From: Piscinibacter gummiphilus
GTDB lineage: Bacteria; Pseudomonadota; Gammaproteobacteria; Burkholderiales; Burkholderiaceae_C
DNA length: 64,000 nt
NCBI RefSeq assembly: GCF_032681285.1
Contig: NZ_CP136336.1
Coordinates: 4,389,001 to 4,453,000, forward strand
Direction: 5' to 3'
Shown here: positions 56,875-64,000 of the stretch, one piece after another
Layout: every line of letters begins with the position of its first letter
Position numbering within the stretch: position 1 is the stretch's first letter
Program-made: the position numbers and the translations under genes
Notes under the pieces: model-generated
Databases searched by the model: none
The model's input: only the letters and a program-made list of their open reading frames with translations
What the model was told of the DNA's origin: nothing

Positions 56875-58836
56875 ATGAAAAGGGCGACCGCTGCGACACT
56901 GCGCGCCATGTTCATGCTCCGATTCGCCCCACGCGCACTCGCCCTGGCCCTCGCTGCAGGGCTGTGCGCCTTGGCGGCGGCGCAAGAGCCTGCCCCAGCC
57001 ACGCCGCCGGCGCCACCCGCCCCGGCGGAGCCCGCAGCCTCGGCCCCCACCCTGCCGGCGGACTCCACCGCGCCCGAAGCGGTGCCCGAGAGCGAGACCG
57101 GCCCGGTCGACAAGCTCAAGCAGCGCGTCGAAGACACGCTCGATTCGTGGGAGGAGTTCCTCAACGAGCTGCTGGTCGACGCGCTCGGCCCCAACTACGA
57201 GCGGCGCTACCGTGTCTTCGGCCAGAAGAAGACGGTCGACCTGGGCAAGCGCTGGATGCTCTCGCTCGACGAACGCCAGACCGGCCTGCTGAACAGCGCC
57301 GGCACCGGCATCCCTGCTGCGGGCCGGCCCTCGCGCACCTACGAGCTGACGCACGTCGGCAAGGTCAACGACGTGCGCTTCTACAACCAGCACGACGGCA
57401 CCGGCCTGGAAAACGGCGGCTCCATCAGCACCACGCTCGGCCACGGATTTTCGCTGCAGACGAGCGGCCGGCACCTGCACGACGACACCGTCAACGTCGC
57501 CCGCACCGACGCCCAGCTCGGCCTGCGATACGGCCCGGGCGACCTGTGGGTCGAAGGCTTCGTGCACCACGCGCAGCTCGAAGACCGCAGCCTGCTCCAA
57601 CCCTGGGCCGACCGCGAACCCAAGGCCAACTTCGGCGGCGTGCAGGCGAAGTGGGAAGCGGCCCCCGGCCTCGCCTTCAGTGCCCAGCACCAGCGCGCCA
57701 TCAAGCCCGAGATGGCGCCGGGCGACGAACGCCTGGCCGACGCCCGTACCGAGTTCGGCGCGGACTACCGCCCCGGTGGCCAGTGGAGCGGCTCGCGCGT
57801 GTACTGGCGCGAAGCCCCGCAGCTCGGGCTGCTGTCGTCCACGGGGGTCGACGAGCGCACCACCTACAAGCGCGTGATCGGCGGCGAAGTGCCCGAGGGC
57901 TCGAAGGACGGCATGGTCTACGCGCAGGTGCGCCACCAGAGCCTGGCCTCGGACGAAGACGCACTGCTCGTGGTCGGCTGGCGCCACACGCACACGCTCG
58001 CGCCCAAGTGGGAATCGCAGTCGCTCATCGAATCGGGCATTCCCATCGCGGGCGACGCGCTGCGCTCGACGCTCTTCGACCTGCGCATCCAGCACAACGA
58101 CTTTCCCCGCCGCGCACTGGGCACCGAGCTGCAGGCCGTGCGCACGCCGATCCGCAACAGCGACTTCGCCAGCGCCGACTACACGCAGCGCGTCGGGCAG
58201 AACATGCTCTTCGTCACCCGCGCCAGCGCCACCGAGCTGAAGTCGACGCTCCCGAGCGAGACCCCCTTGGTCTTCGGCGACGCCAGCATGGGCCTGGGCT
58301 GGCAGGAGCCCGAGGAGCGCAAGCTCAGCACCTTCTGGCGATTCACGGTGCTGGCCCGCGAGCCCAAGCAAGACGGCGTCACGGCGCCGGGTGCCGCGAA
58401 GCGCCGCGCACGCATCGCCTTCGGTGAACTCGAATACCAGCCGACGGAAAAGCTCGATCTGCTGCTGCGCGGCTCACGCCGCTGGGACCGCGACGAATCG
58501 TTCCAGGGCGGCGCCCAGCGCATCACAGATCTCTACGTGCTGCGCCCCACCTATCAGCTCGACAGGCGCTGGCGCTTCGGCTTCCACGTCGCCAACTGGA
58601 AAGACGAGTTCTACGGTGTGCAGCGCGGCTACGGGGCCGAGCTGTCCGTGCAGATGAAGCGCAAGATCGTGCTCGCGCTCGGCTACAACGCGAAGGGCAT
58701 CGACGACGGCGAAATCGCCGCCGACGACCGCCTCGGCAAAGGCTTCAAGCTGCGCCTGTACATCCCGACCGAGGCCACCCTCAAGTACTGGCTGCGCTCG
58801 GCACGTGGCGAAGAAAAACCCGCCAACGTGCGCTGA
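56875..58836 (+). CDS. Uncharacterised secreted, probably outer-membrane beta-barrel protein
   Basis: 653 residues from the ATG at 56875; the ATG at 56908 (MFMLRFAPRAL) gives a cleaner signal peptide ending at AAA-QEPAP. A Pro/Ala-rich stretch (about 30-75) and a short helical segment (VDKLKQRVEDTLDSWEEFLNELL) come first. The remainder alternates hydrophobic and polar residues with many aromatic ends (DLWVEGFVHHAQL, GMVYAQVRHQSL, KLDLLLRGSRRWD, RWRFGFHVANW), as in outer-membrane barrels. I cannot name the family. It is alone between argB and the oxidase operon. Confidence 0.7.
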   Translation: MKRATAATLRAMFMLRFAPRALALALAAGLCALAAAQEPAPATPPAPPAPAEPAASAPTLPADSTAPEAVPESETGPVDKLKQRVEDTLDSWEEFLNELLVDALGPNYERRYRVFGQKKTVDLGKRWMLSLDERQTGLLNSAGTGIPAAGRPSRTYELTHVGKVNDVRFYNQHDGTGLENGGSISTTLGHGFSLQTSGRHLHDDTVNVARTDAQLGLRYGPGDLWVEGFVHHAQLEDRSLLQPWADREPKANFGGVQAKWEAAPGLAFSAQHQRAIKPEMAPGDERLADARTEFGADYRPGGQWSGSRVYWREAPQLGLLSSTGVDERTTYKRVIGGEVPEGSKDGMVYAQVRHQSLASDEDALLVVGWRHTHTLAPKWESQSLIESGIPIAGDALRSTLFDLRIQHNDFPRRALGTELQAVRTPIRNSDFASADYTQRVGQNMLFVTRASATELKSTLPSETPLVFGDASMGLGWQEPEERKLSTFWRFTVLAREPKQDGVTAPGAAKRRARIAFGELEYQPTEKLDLLLRGSRRWDRDESFQGGAQRITDLYVLRPTYQLDRRWRFGFHVANWKDEFYGVQRGYGAELSVQMKRKIVLALGYNAKGIDDGEIAADDRLGKGFKLRLYIPTEATLKYWLRSARGEEKPANVR

Positions 58837-58859
58837 GCGCGCGTGCTCTCAACCCCTTC

Positions 58860-60008
58860 TCACAGCCCCTTCTGCGGCGTGATCAGGTACTTGGTGCCCG
58901 TCGCCTGCTTGCCGTAGGCGTTGATCGCCTCCAGCGACAGCGCCTCGGCCAGCGACACCTCGCGGGTGTAGTGGCTGGCGAAGGTGGTCTTGAGTTCGGC
59001 CGCCACACGCTCGCGCAGCTTCTGCGCATCGGCGAAACCGATCTTCTGCAGGAAGGGCGTCAAGAGCCAGCCGCCCACGCCCCACTGCATGCCGAAGCTG
59101 CGGTTGAGTTCCGTCGGGCTGCGGTCGAGGCCGCCGTAGATGTAGACCTGCTTGTGGACGTTGGAGCCGTATCGGCTGTATTCCTTGGCGTTGGCGTTGG
59201 CCGCAGCTTCCATGCAGGTGAGCACCTGGCCGGCGAGCTTGCCGCCGCCGATGGCGTCGAAGCACAGCGTGGCGCCGGTCTCGATCAGCGCCTTCGTCAG
59301 GTCTTCCATGAAGCTCGGGCTGCTGGAGTCGACGATGTACTTCGCGCCGATCTTCTTCAGGATCTCGGCCTGCTCGGGCTTGCGCACGATGTTGACGAGC
59401 GCGATGCCGTCTTTCATGCAGATCCTGTTGAGCATCTGGCCGAGGTTCGACGCGGCGGCGGTGTGCACCAGCGCCTTGTGGCCTTCGCGGCGCATCACCT
59501 CGGTCATCGAGAGCGAGGTGAGCGGGTTCACGAAGCACGAGGCGCCTTCGGCGGCGGTGGTGCCCGCCGGCAGCAGCAGGGCCTGCTTGGCCTTCACGGC
59601 GCGGTATTGCCCGTACATCGCGCCGCCGAGGATGGCGACCGTCTTGCCGACCAGCGCCTGCGCCTCGGGCGACGAGCCGGCCTTCACCACGGTGCCGGCG
59701 CCTTCGTTGCCGACGGGCATCGACTCGTCGAGGCGGCCGGCCAGGCCGCGCATCATCTTCTCGGGCACCTGGGCGGTGATCACCGGGTTGGCCGCGGTGC
59801 CGGAAGCCTTGGCGGTCGACATGTCGGCCAGGCCGAAGAGCAGCGCCAGGTCGGACGGGTTGATCGGCGTGGCCTCCACGCGCACCAGCACCTCGTCGTC
59901 GGCCGGTTGTGGCACGGGCACGTTCTGCAGCGAGAGTTCGAGTTCGCCGCTCTTCTTGACGAGCGAGCGCAGTTGCAGCGCGGTGGCGGGAATGGTGGGG
60001 GTGCTCAT
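58860..60008 (-). CDS. Zinc-independent MDR-family oxidoreductase
   Basis: 382 residues from the ATG at 60008, preceded by GAGGAG. The fold is the alcohol-dehydrogenase/quinone-oxidoreductase superfamily: VRVEATPINPSDLALLFG and VGNEGAGTVVKAG. The Rossmann segment is ALVHTAAASNLGQML, where the dinucleotide loop is not classical. The zinc-ligand cysteines of alcohol dehydrogenases are absent, so it probably reduces an enone or quinone with NAD(P)H. It is 98 bp downstream of regA on the same strand and may be in its transcript. Confidence 0.85.
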   Translation of the reverse strand: MSTPTIPATALQLRSLVKKSGELELSLQNVPVPQPADDEVLVRVEATPINPSDLALLFGLADMSTAKASGTAANPVITAQVPEKMMRGLAGRLDESMPVGNEGAGTVVKAGSSPEAQALVGKTVAILGGAMYGQYRAVKAKQALLLPAGTTAAEGASCFVNPLTSLSMTEVMRREGHKALVHTAAASNLGQMLNRICMKDGIALVNIVRKPEQAEILKKIGAKYIVDSSSPSFMEDLTKALIETGATLCFDAIGGGKLAGQVLTCMEAAANANAKEYSRYGSNVHKQVYIYGGLDRSPTELNRSFGMQWGVGGWLLTPFLQKIGFADAQKLRERVAAELKTTFASHYTREVSLAEALSLEAINAYGKQATGTKYLITPQKGL

Positions 60009-60106
60009 GCAGGTCTCCTCTGTGGCCCAAATGGGATGGGAAAGAGGCGCAGTGTAGGAAGCGCGATCCGGCGAGGCTGTCGCCAACATGCCACCCACCG
60101 GCAGGG

Positions 60107-60658
60107 CTATTTGATGCGCTGCTTTTCCAGCTTCCGGGCGAGCGTGCGCCGGTGCATGCCGAGGCGACGCGCCGTTTCCGAGATGTTGAAGCCCGTCTCG
60201 GCCAGGGTCTCGTGGATTCGCTCCCACTCCAGCGTCTTGATCGAGGTGGTGCGCTCGGTCAACTCGACCTCGGCATCGCCCTGCTTGCGCTCGAAGGCGG
60301 CTTCGATGTCATCGGTATTGGCCGGCTTGGCGAGGTAGTGGCGCGCCCCGAGCTTGATGGCCTCGACCGCCGTGGCGATGCTCGCGTAGCCGGTGAGCAC
60401 CACGATGACGGTGGTGGGGTCATGCTCGTGCAGCACCTGCACGCAGGCGAGCCCCGAAGCCCCCCCGGCGAGCCGCAGGTCGACCACGGCGAACTCAGGC
60501 GTCGCTTCAGCGAGCAGCGCACGCATGTCGTCGAGGCTGGTCGCGCGCAGCACCTGGTAGCCGCGCCGCTCGAACGAGCGCACGAGGGTGCGCGCGAAAG
60601 CATCGTCGTCTTCGACGATCAAGAGCAGCGGGTCGGGCACGTTGTCTTCAGTGCTCAT
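60107..60658 (-). CDS. Response regulator RegA/PrrA/RoxR type
   Basis: 183 residues. The receiver domain has VEDDDAFARTL, phospho-acceptor Asp in FAVVDLRLAGG, VVLTGYASI and the Lys in YLAKPAN. The C-terminal Fis-type helix-turn-helix NISETARRLGMHRRTLARKL is close to that of RegA/PrrA/ActR. These regulators control respiratory and redox genes under changing oxygen. The start overlaps the regB stop by 11 bp. Confidence 0.93.
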   Translation of the reverse strand: MSTEDNVPDPLLLIVEDDDAFARTLVRSFERRGYQVLRATSLDDMRALLAEATPEFAVVDLRLAGGASGLACVQVLHEHDPTTVIVVLTGYASIATAVEAIKLGARHYLAKPANTDDIEAAFERKQGDAEVELTERTTSIKTLEWERIHETLAETGFNISETARRLGMHRRTLARKLEKQRIK

Positions 60659-61982
60659 GGCGGGGATTCTCGGCGGCCGGGGCCAAGGCCGCGAGCGGCA
60701 GACGGATCTCCACTTCGGCGCCGCCCTCGGGTCGGTTGCGTGCGCCCATGCGCCCGCCCAGCGAGCGGGCCACGTTCACCGACAGGAAGAGCCCGAGCCC
60801 GCCCCCCGCGCGCCCCTTGCTCGACTGATAGGGCTTGCCGAAGCGCTCGATCATGCCGGGCGCAAAGCCGGGGCCTTCGTCCTGCACACGCAAGATCAGC
60901 TCCTCGTGCTCGCACTGTGCGATCAGCCGAGGCGCCGCATGCGGGGCCGCTTCGAAGGCGTTGTCGAGCACGTTGTCGATCATCTGGCGCAGCGCAAAGT
61001 CCGAGATCATCGGCAGGTCGGGCACGTCGACGCGCTCGTGGTGCAGGCCTTCGGCGGCGCGTGTGCGGCGCCAGTGCGAGACGAGGTCGTCGAGGAAGGC
61101 ATGCAGCGTGGTCTGCACCGGCGCCTCGCCACGCGCCTCGCCGGCCGACATCAGGATGCCACTCACGATGGTCTTGCAGCGCTGGATCTGGATCTGCATC
61201 TCCTCGATCTCTTCGCGCAGCTCGGGCTCGGCGGCAAACGGCGCCATGCGCGACCAGTCGCCGAGGATGACCGACAGCGTGGCGAGCGGCGTGCCCAGCT
61301 CGTGCGCCGCGCCCGAGGCGAGCAGCCCCATGCGCACGATGTGCTCTTCTTCGGCGGCACGCTGGCGCAGGTCGGCCAGGCGCGCATCACGCCGCCGCAG
61401 GTTGCGCTCGATGCGCACGATGAAGAGCACGAGCAGCCCCGCGTTCAGCAGGAAGCACAGCAGCAGGCCGCCGATGTAGGGCGCCGACAGGGCCGCGGCA
61501 TCGAGCCCGGTGAGCTTGAGCGGGTGATACCACTGCGTGAGCGCGACGAAACACCCGCTCGAGACGCCGACGATGGTCCACGCATAACTCGGCCGCAGCA
61601 TCACCGAGGCCACGGCCACCTGCAGCAGGTACAGGAAGATGAACGGGTTGGTGACGCCGCCCGCGCAGTACAGCTGGGCGCTGAGGATGGACACATCGAC
61701 CAGCAGACCGCCGAGCAACTCGGTGTCGCTCACCCTTGGGGCGGTGCGGCTGCGCAGCCAGCACGCGAGGTTGAAGATGGAGAGCGCGCCCAGGAGCGAG
61801 AGCATCTCCGGCAGCGGCAGCGTGATGCCGAGCACGAAATGCACCACCAGGATGGTGGCGAGCTGGCCCGCCACCGCGAGCCAGCGCAGCTGGATGAGCT
61901 GCAGGAGGTTGTTGCGGCCCGCGAGTTTCTCGGGGGCCTGCCCGGTGTCCAGCGCCGGCGGGGGGTGTGACGCTTCAGGCAC
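60648..61982 (-). CDS. Redox sensor histidine kinase RegB/PrrB/RoxS type
   Basis: 444 residues from the GTG at 61982; an upstream ATG at 62036 would overlap SURF1 by 62 bp. Six hydrophobic segments form the sensor. It contains GGVTNPF, the GGxxNPF quinone-binding heptad of RegB. The phospho-acceptor H-box is GAAHELGTPLATLSV. A Cys in IQRCKTIVSG is placed like the redox-active Cys of RegB. N and G boxes (DNVLDNAFEAAP, VQDEGPGF, GGLGLFLS) are present. It probably senses quinone redox state and phosphorylates the RegA-type regulator. Confidence 0.93.
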   Translation of the reverse strand: MPEASHPPPALDTGQAPEKLAGRNNLLQLIQLRWLAVAGQLATILVVHFVLGITLPLPEMLSLLGALSIFNLACWLRSRTAPRVSDTELLGGLLVDVSILSAQLYCAGGVTNPFIFLYLLQVAVASVMLRPSYAWTIVGVSSGCFVALTQWYHPLKLTGLDAAALSAPYIGGLLLCFLLNAGLLVLFIVRIERNLRRRDARLADLRQRAAEEEHIVRMGLLASGAAHELGTPLATLSVILGDWSRMAPFAAEPELREEIEEMQIQIQRCKTIVSGILMSAGEARGEAPVQTTLHAFLDDLVSHWRRTRAAEGLHHERVDVPDLPMISDFALRQMIDNVLDNAFEAAPHAAPRLIAQCEHEELILRVQDEGPGFAPGMIERFGKPYQSSKGRAGGGLGLFLSVNVARSLGGRMGARNRPEGGAEVEIRLPLAALAPAAENPRHEH

Positions 61983-62811
61983 CCTGCTGCGCGGCGGCAC
62001 GGCGGCGCGAGGCGCGGATTTCCGCCACCGCCGCAAAGGCGATCGCGGCCGCCACCATGCCCGCGAGCACGAACCACGTCAGTGCATACATCAGGTGATT
62101 GTTGCTGAAGTGCAGCACGGTGAGGCCCGGGCGCGGCCAGTCGAGCGGCGCATCGTTGGCGGCGGCCACGTCGACGAAATACGGCGCGACCGACTTCGCG
62201 TCGCCCACGCCGCGCGCGGCCGCGATGGCCGCCACGTCGCGCGAGTACCAGCGGTTGGCGACGGCGTCGTTGTCCTGCAGCACCCGCCCGCCCGGCTCCG
62301 ACATGCGCAGCAGACCCTCGACCGACTGCAGCGCATCGCCCGTGGCGACGGGCCGGGTGGCCGGGTCGCGCTTGTCGGGCGGCACGAAGCCGCGGTTGAC
62401 CAGCACGACGAAGCCCTGCTCGGTGCGCATCGGCGTGAGCACCCAGTAGCCGCTGCCGAGCGCCGTCATCGCCTGCACCAGCGTCTCCTGCTCGTGGGCA
62501 TAACGGCCACGCAGCGTCACGCGGCGGTACTCGGCGCTGGACTCGTTCAAACCCGCCCATTCGGCCGGGCCGGGCGCGGGCACGGGAGCGGCCTTCACGC
62601 GCTGGTCGACGCGCTCGATCAGCTCGGTCTTCCAGTTGAGGCGGTTGACCTGCCACATGCCGAGGGCCACGAAGCCGGCCAGCGCGAAGAGGCCGGTGAG
62701 CAGCAGCACGACCCAGAGCACCGGGCGGGCCGACGCGGTGCTGGCGTCGAAGTCTTCGTTGTCGTCGGCGCTGTTGTCGACGGCGGGGGTCTGGAGGGAA
62801 GTGGTCGTCAT
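61975..62811 (-). CDS. SURF1 family cytochrome oxidase biogenesis protein
   Basis: 278 residues. The N-terminal membrane helix is VLWVVLLLTGLFALAGFVALGMWQVNRL, then AEYRRVTLRGRYAHEQETLV, GSGYWVLTPMRT and FVVLVNRGFVPPDKRDP; a second helix is YALTWFVLAGMVAAAIAF. SURF1 (Shy1) helps heme a/o insertion into subunit I of heme-copper oxidases. It overlaps cyoD by 4 bp and regB by 8 bp, so it is tightly coupled to both. Confidence 0.94.
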   Translation of the reverse strand: MTTTSLQTPAVDNSADDNEDFDASTASARPVLWVVLLLTGLFALAGFVALGMWQVNRLNWKTELIERVDQRVKAAPVPAPGPAEWAGLNESSAEYRRVTLRGRYAHEQETLVQAMTALGSGYWVLTPMRTEQGFVVLVNRGFVPPDKRDPATRPVATGDALQSVEGLLRMSEPGGRVLQDNDAVANRWYSRDVAAIAAARGVGDAKSVAPYFVDVAAANDAPLDWPRPGLTVLHFSNNHLMYALTWFVLAGMVAAAIAFAAVAEIRASRRRAAAQQGA

Positions 62812-63218
62812 GGCATGTTCCGCATGTCGTGCACCGGCATCATGTTGGTGTTCAGGTGGTACATCACCCAGATCGAACCGGCCAGCATGATGAGCACCAG
62901 CGCGCCCGTGAAGATCAGCGCGAGCATCGACCAGCCGCCTTCGATCTTCGAGTTCATGTGCAGGAAATAGACCATGTGCACCACGATCTGCACCGCCGCG
63001 AAACCGAGAATTACTGCGGCCGTGAGGCCGGGCGTCGGCAGCACCTTGCCCATCACCAGCCAGAACGGGATGGCGGTGAGCACCACCGCCAGCAGGAAGC
63101 CGATCACGTAGCCTTTGACGCTGAAGTGGTAGCCGCCGTCGTGATCGTCGTGGCCATGCGGCTCGCTGTGACCGGGGTCGTGCGCGCCGTGCGCGAGTTC
63201 AGCATGTGCGCCGCTCAT
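62808..63218 (-). CDS. cyoD: Cytochrome o ubiquinol oxidase subunit IV
   Basis: 136 residues from the ATG at 63218. A His-rich N-terminus ([12 protein letters not shown]) precedes three helices: [44 protein letters not shown] and [24 protein letters not shown]. It aids assembly of the oxidase. It overlaps cyoC and SURF1 by 4 bp each. Confidence 0.92.
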   Translation of the reverse strand: MSGAHAELAHGAHDPGHSEPHGHDDHDGGYHFSVKGYVIGFLLAVVLTAIPFWLVMGKVLPTPGLTAAVILGFAAVQIVVHMVYFLHMNSKIEGGWSMLALIFTGALVLIMLAGSIWVMYHLNTNMMPVHDMRNMP

Positions 63219-63868
63219 TGCATCACTCCCATCAGATAGACGAAGGTGAAGACGCCGATCCAGACGACGTCGAGGAAGTGCCAGAACATCGACAGGCACA
63301 TCAGCCGGCGCTGGTTCTCGGCGATGAGGCCGTGCTTGCTCACCTGCACCATCAGCGTCACGAGCCAGATGCAGCCGAAGGTGACGTGCAGGCCGTGCGT
63401 GCCGACCAGCGTGAAGAACGACGACAGGAAGGCACTGCGCTGAGGGCCGGCGCCTTCGTGGATGAGGTGCGCGAACTCGTACAGCTCGATACCGAGGAAG
63501 CCCAGGCCCAGCAGGCCGGTGATCGCGAGCCAGCCCAGCACCTGCCGCTTGCGCTTGTTCTGCGCGCCGATCATGGCGAAGCCGTAGGTGATGGACGACA
63601 GCAACAGCAGGCCGGTGTTGATGGCGACGAGGTTCAGGTCGAACAGGTCGGCGCCCGACGGGCCCGCCGCATAGGAGCGGCCCAGCACGGCGTAGGTGGC
63701 GAAGAGCACGGCGAAGATGAGGCAGTCGCTCATCAGGTACAGCCAGAAGCCCAGCAGCGTGCCCTGCTGCGGGTGGTGGTCGCCGTTGTCGTAGAAGACC
63801 GGCGGCGCGTCGTTCAAGACGGCGGAGGGGCCGCCGGGGGTCGCCATCGCAGGTTGCAGGATCGTCAT
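63215..63868 (-). CDS. cyoC: Cytochrome o ubiquinol oxidase subunit III
   Basis: 217 residues from the ATG at 63868 (a TTG at 63877 is the other choice). Helices include [70 protein letters not shown] and [20 protein letters not shown], typical of CyoC/CoxC. Part of the membrane core of the bo-type quinol oxidase. The ATG is 5 bp past the cyoB stop. Confidence 0.93.
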   Translation of the reverse strand: MTILQPAMATPGGPSAVLNDAPPVFYDNGDHHPQQGTLLGFWLYLMSDCLIFAVLFATYAVLGRSYAAGPSGADLFDLNLVAINTGLLLLSSITYGFAMIGAQNKRKRQVLGWLAITGLLGLGFLGIELYEFAHLIHEGAGPQRSAFLSSFFTLVGTHGLHVTFGCIWLVTLMVQVSKHGLIAENQRRLMCLSMFWHFLDVVWIGVFTFVYLMGVMQ

Positions 63869-63873
63869 GGTGT

Positions 63874-64000
63874 TCAAGCCCTCGCTGCCTGGAGCGCGAG
63901 CGTGCGCTGGTCTTCGCTGCGCGTCACTTCATCGGCGGGGATGTAGTAGTCGCGCTTGTAGTTGAAGGTGTGGAAGATCGTCGCGCCGATGGTGGCGGCG
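63874..64000 (-). CDS. cyoB: Cytochrome o ubiquinol oxidase subunit I, C-terminal end
   Basis: Partial: only the last 41 or so codons are in the window; the gene continues beyond the right edge. The frame reads [21 protein letters not shown] then [20 protein letters not shown] and a TGA at 63874-63876. [15 protein letters not shown] matches the CyoB C-terminal region. Subunit I holds the heme-copper centre that reduces oxygen. It is the most upstream gene visible of the cyo-SURF1-regB-regA run. Confidence 0.82.
   Translation of the reverse strand, partial: AATIGATIFHTFNYKRDYYIPADEVTRSEDQRTLALQAARA

Overview
The window is high-GC DNA, densely coded on both strands, from a betaproteobacterium. 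Order Burkholderiales is the best fit, perhaps the Rubrivivax/Leptothrix/Methylibium side, but that placement is inference from gene content and order. Supporting blocks are petABC next to sspA-sspB, secA/M23 peptidase/dciA, hisI-hisE-DUF4870-HIT-tatABC, argB/5'-nucleotidase/slmA, DUF971-ubiE, an orphan Bug solute-binding protein and a DUF1631 protein. I saw no insertion sequence, prophage, CRISPR array or rRNA. One tRNA gene, tRNA-Thr(TGT), is present. No gene-free stretch exceeds 300 bases.

Region 1-11.6 kb looks like a surface or extracellular polysaccharide locus. It holds the end of a CysN/CysC protein (makes PAPS), a PAPS-type sulfotransferase, three glycosyltransferases of different types, an MBOAT O-acyltransferase with an SGNH/AlgX-like partner, a right-handed beta-helix lipoprotein and a UDP-glucose dehydrogenase. 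Together these could build a uronate-containing, O-acylated and possibly sulfated polymer. That product is inferred, not shown.

Region 11.6-20.4 kb is mixed metabolism: ubiE and a DUF971 gene, a class-C beta-lactamase-like hydrolase behind a strong dyad operator, a HIT protein, an FkbM methyltransferase, a Bug protein and a 1295-residue fused FAD/Fe-S dehydrogenase. Region 20.6-25.5 kb is a complete ugpBAEC-ugpQ operon for glycerol-3-phosphate and glycerophosphodiesters. A lipoprotein of unknown function, an MFS exporter and a receiver-GAF-histidine kinase follow.

Region 30-50.8 kb is mostly housekeeping: argJ, secA, a LytM/M23 peptidase, dciA, tRNA-Thr, sspB, sspA, petCBA (bc1 complex), mscL, a DUF1631 protein, pdxA, a Nif3-like protein, a DegS/DegQ-like protease, the tat operon with hisI/hisE, a Nudix hydrolase and a DUF815 ATPase.

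Region 51-54.5 kb is the most unusual part. A small secreted lipase is followed by a parvulin lipoprotein, a divergent Lif-type lipase foldase and a second parvulin. The last three genes overlap by 4 bp, and a perfect 10-bp GC hairpin separates the lipase from the folding genes. Region 54.5-58.8 kb has slmA, a nucleotidase and argB, then an uncharacterised probable outer-membrane protein. Region 58.9-64 kb, on the minus strand, reads cyoB(partial)-cyoC-cyoD-SURF1-regB/prrB-regA/prrA and then an MDR oxidoreductase. This couples a quinol oxidase to a redox two-component system.
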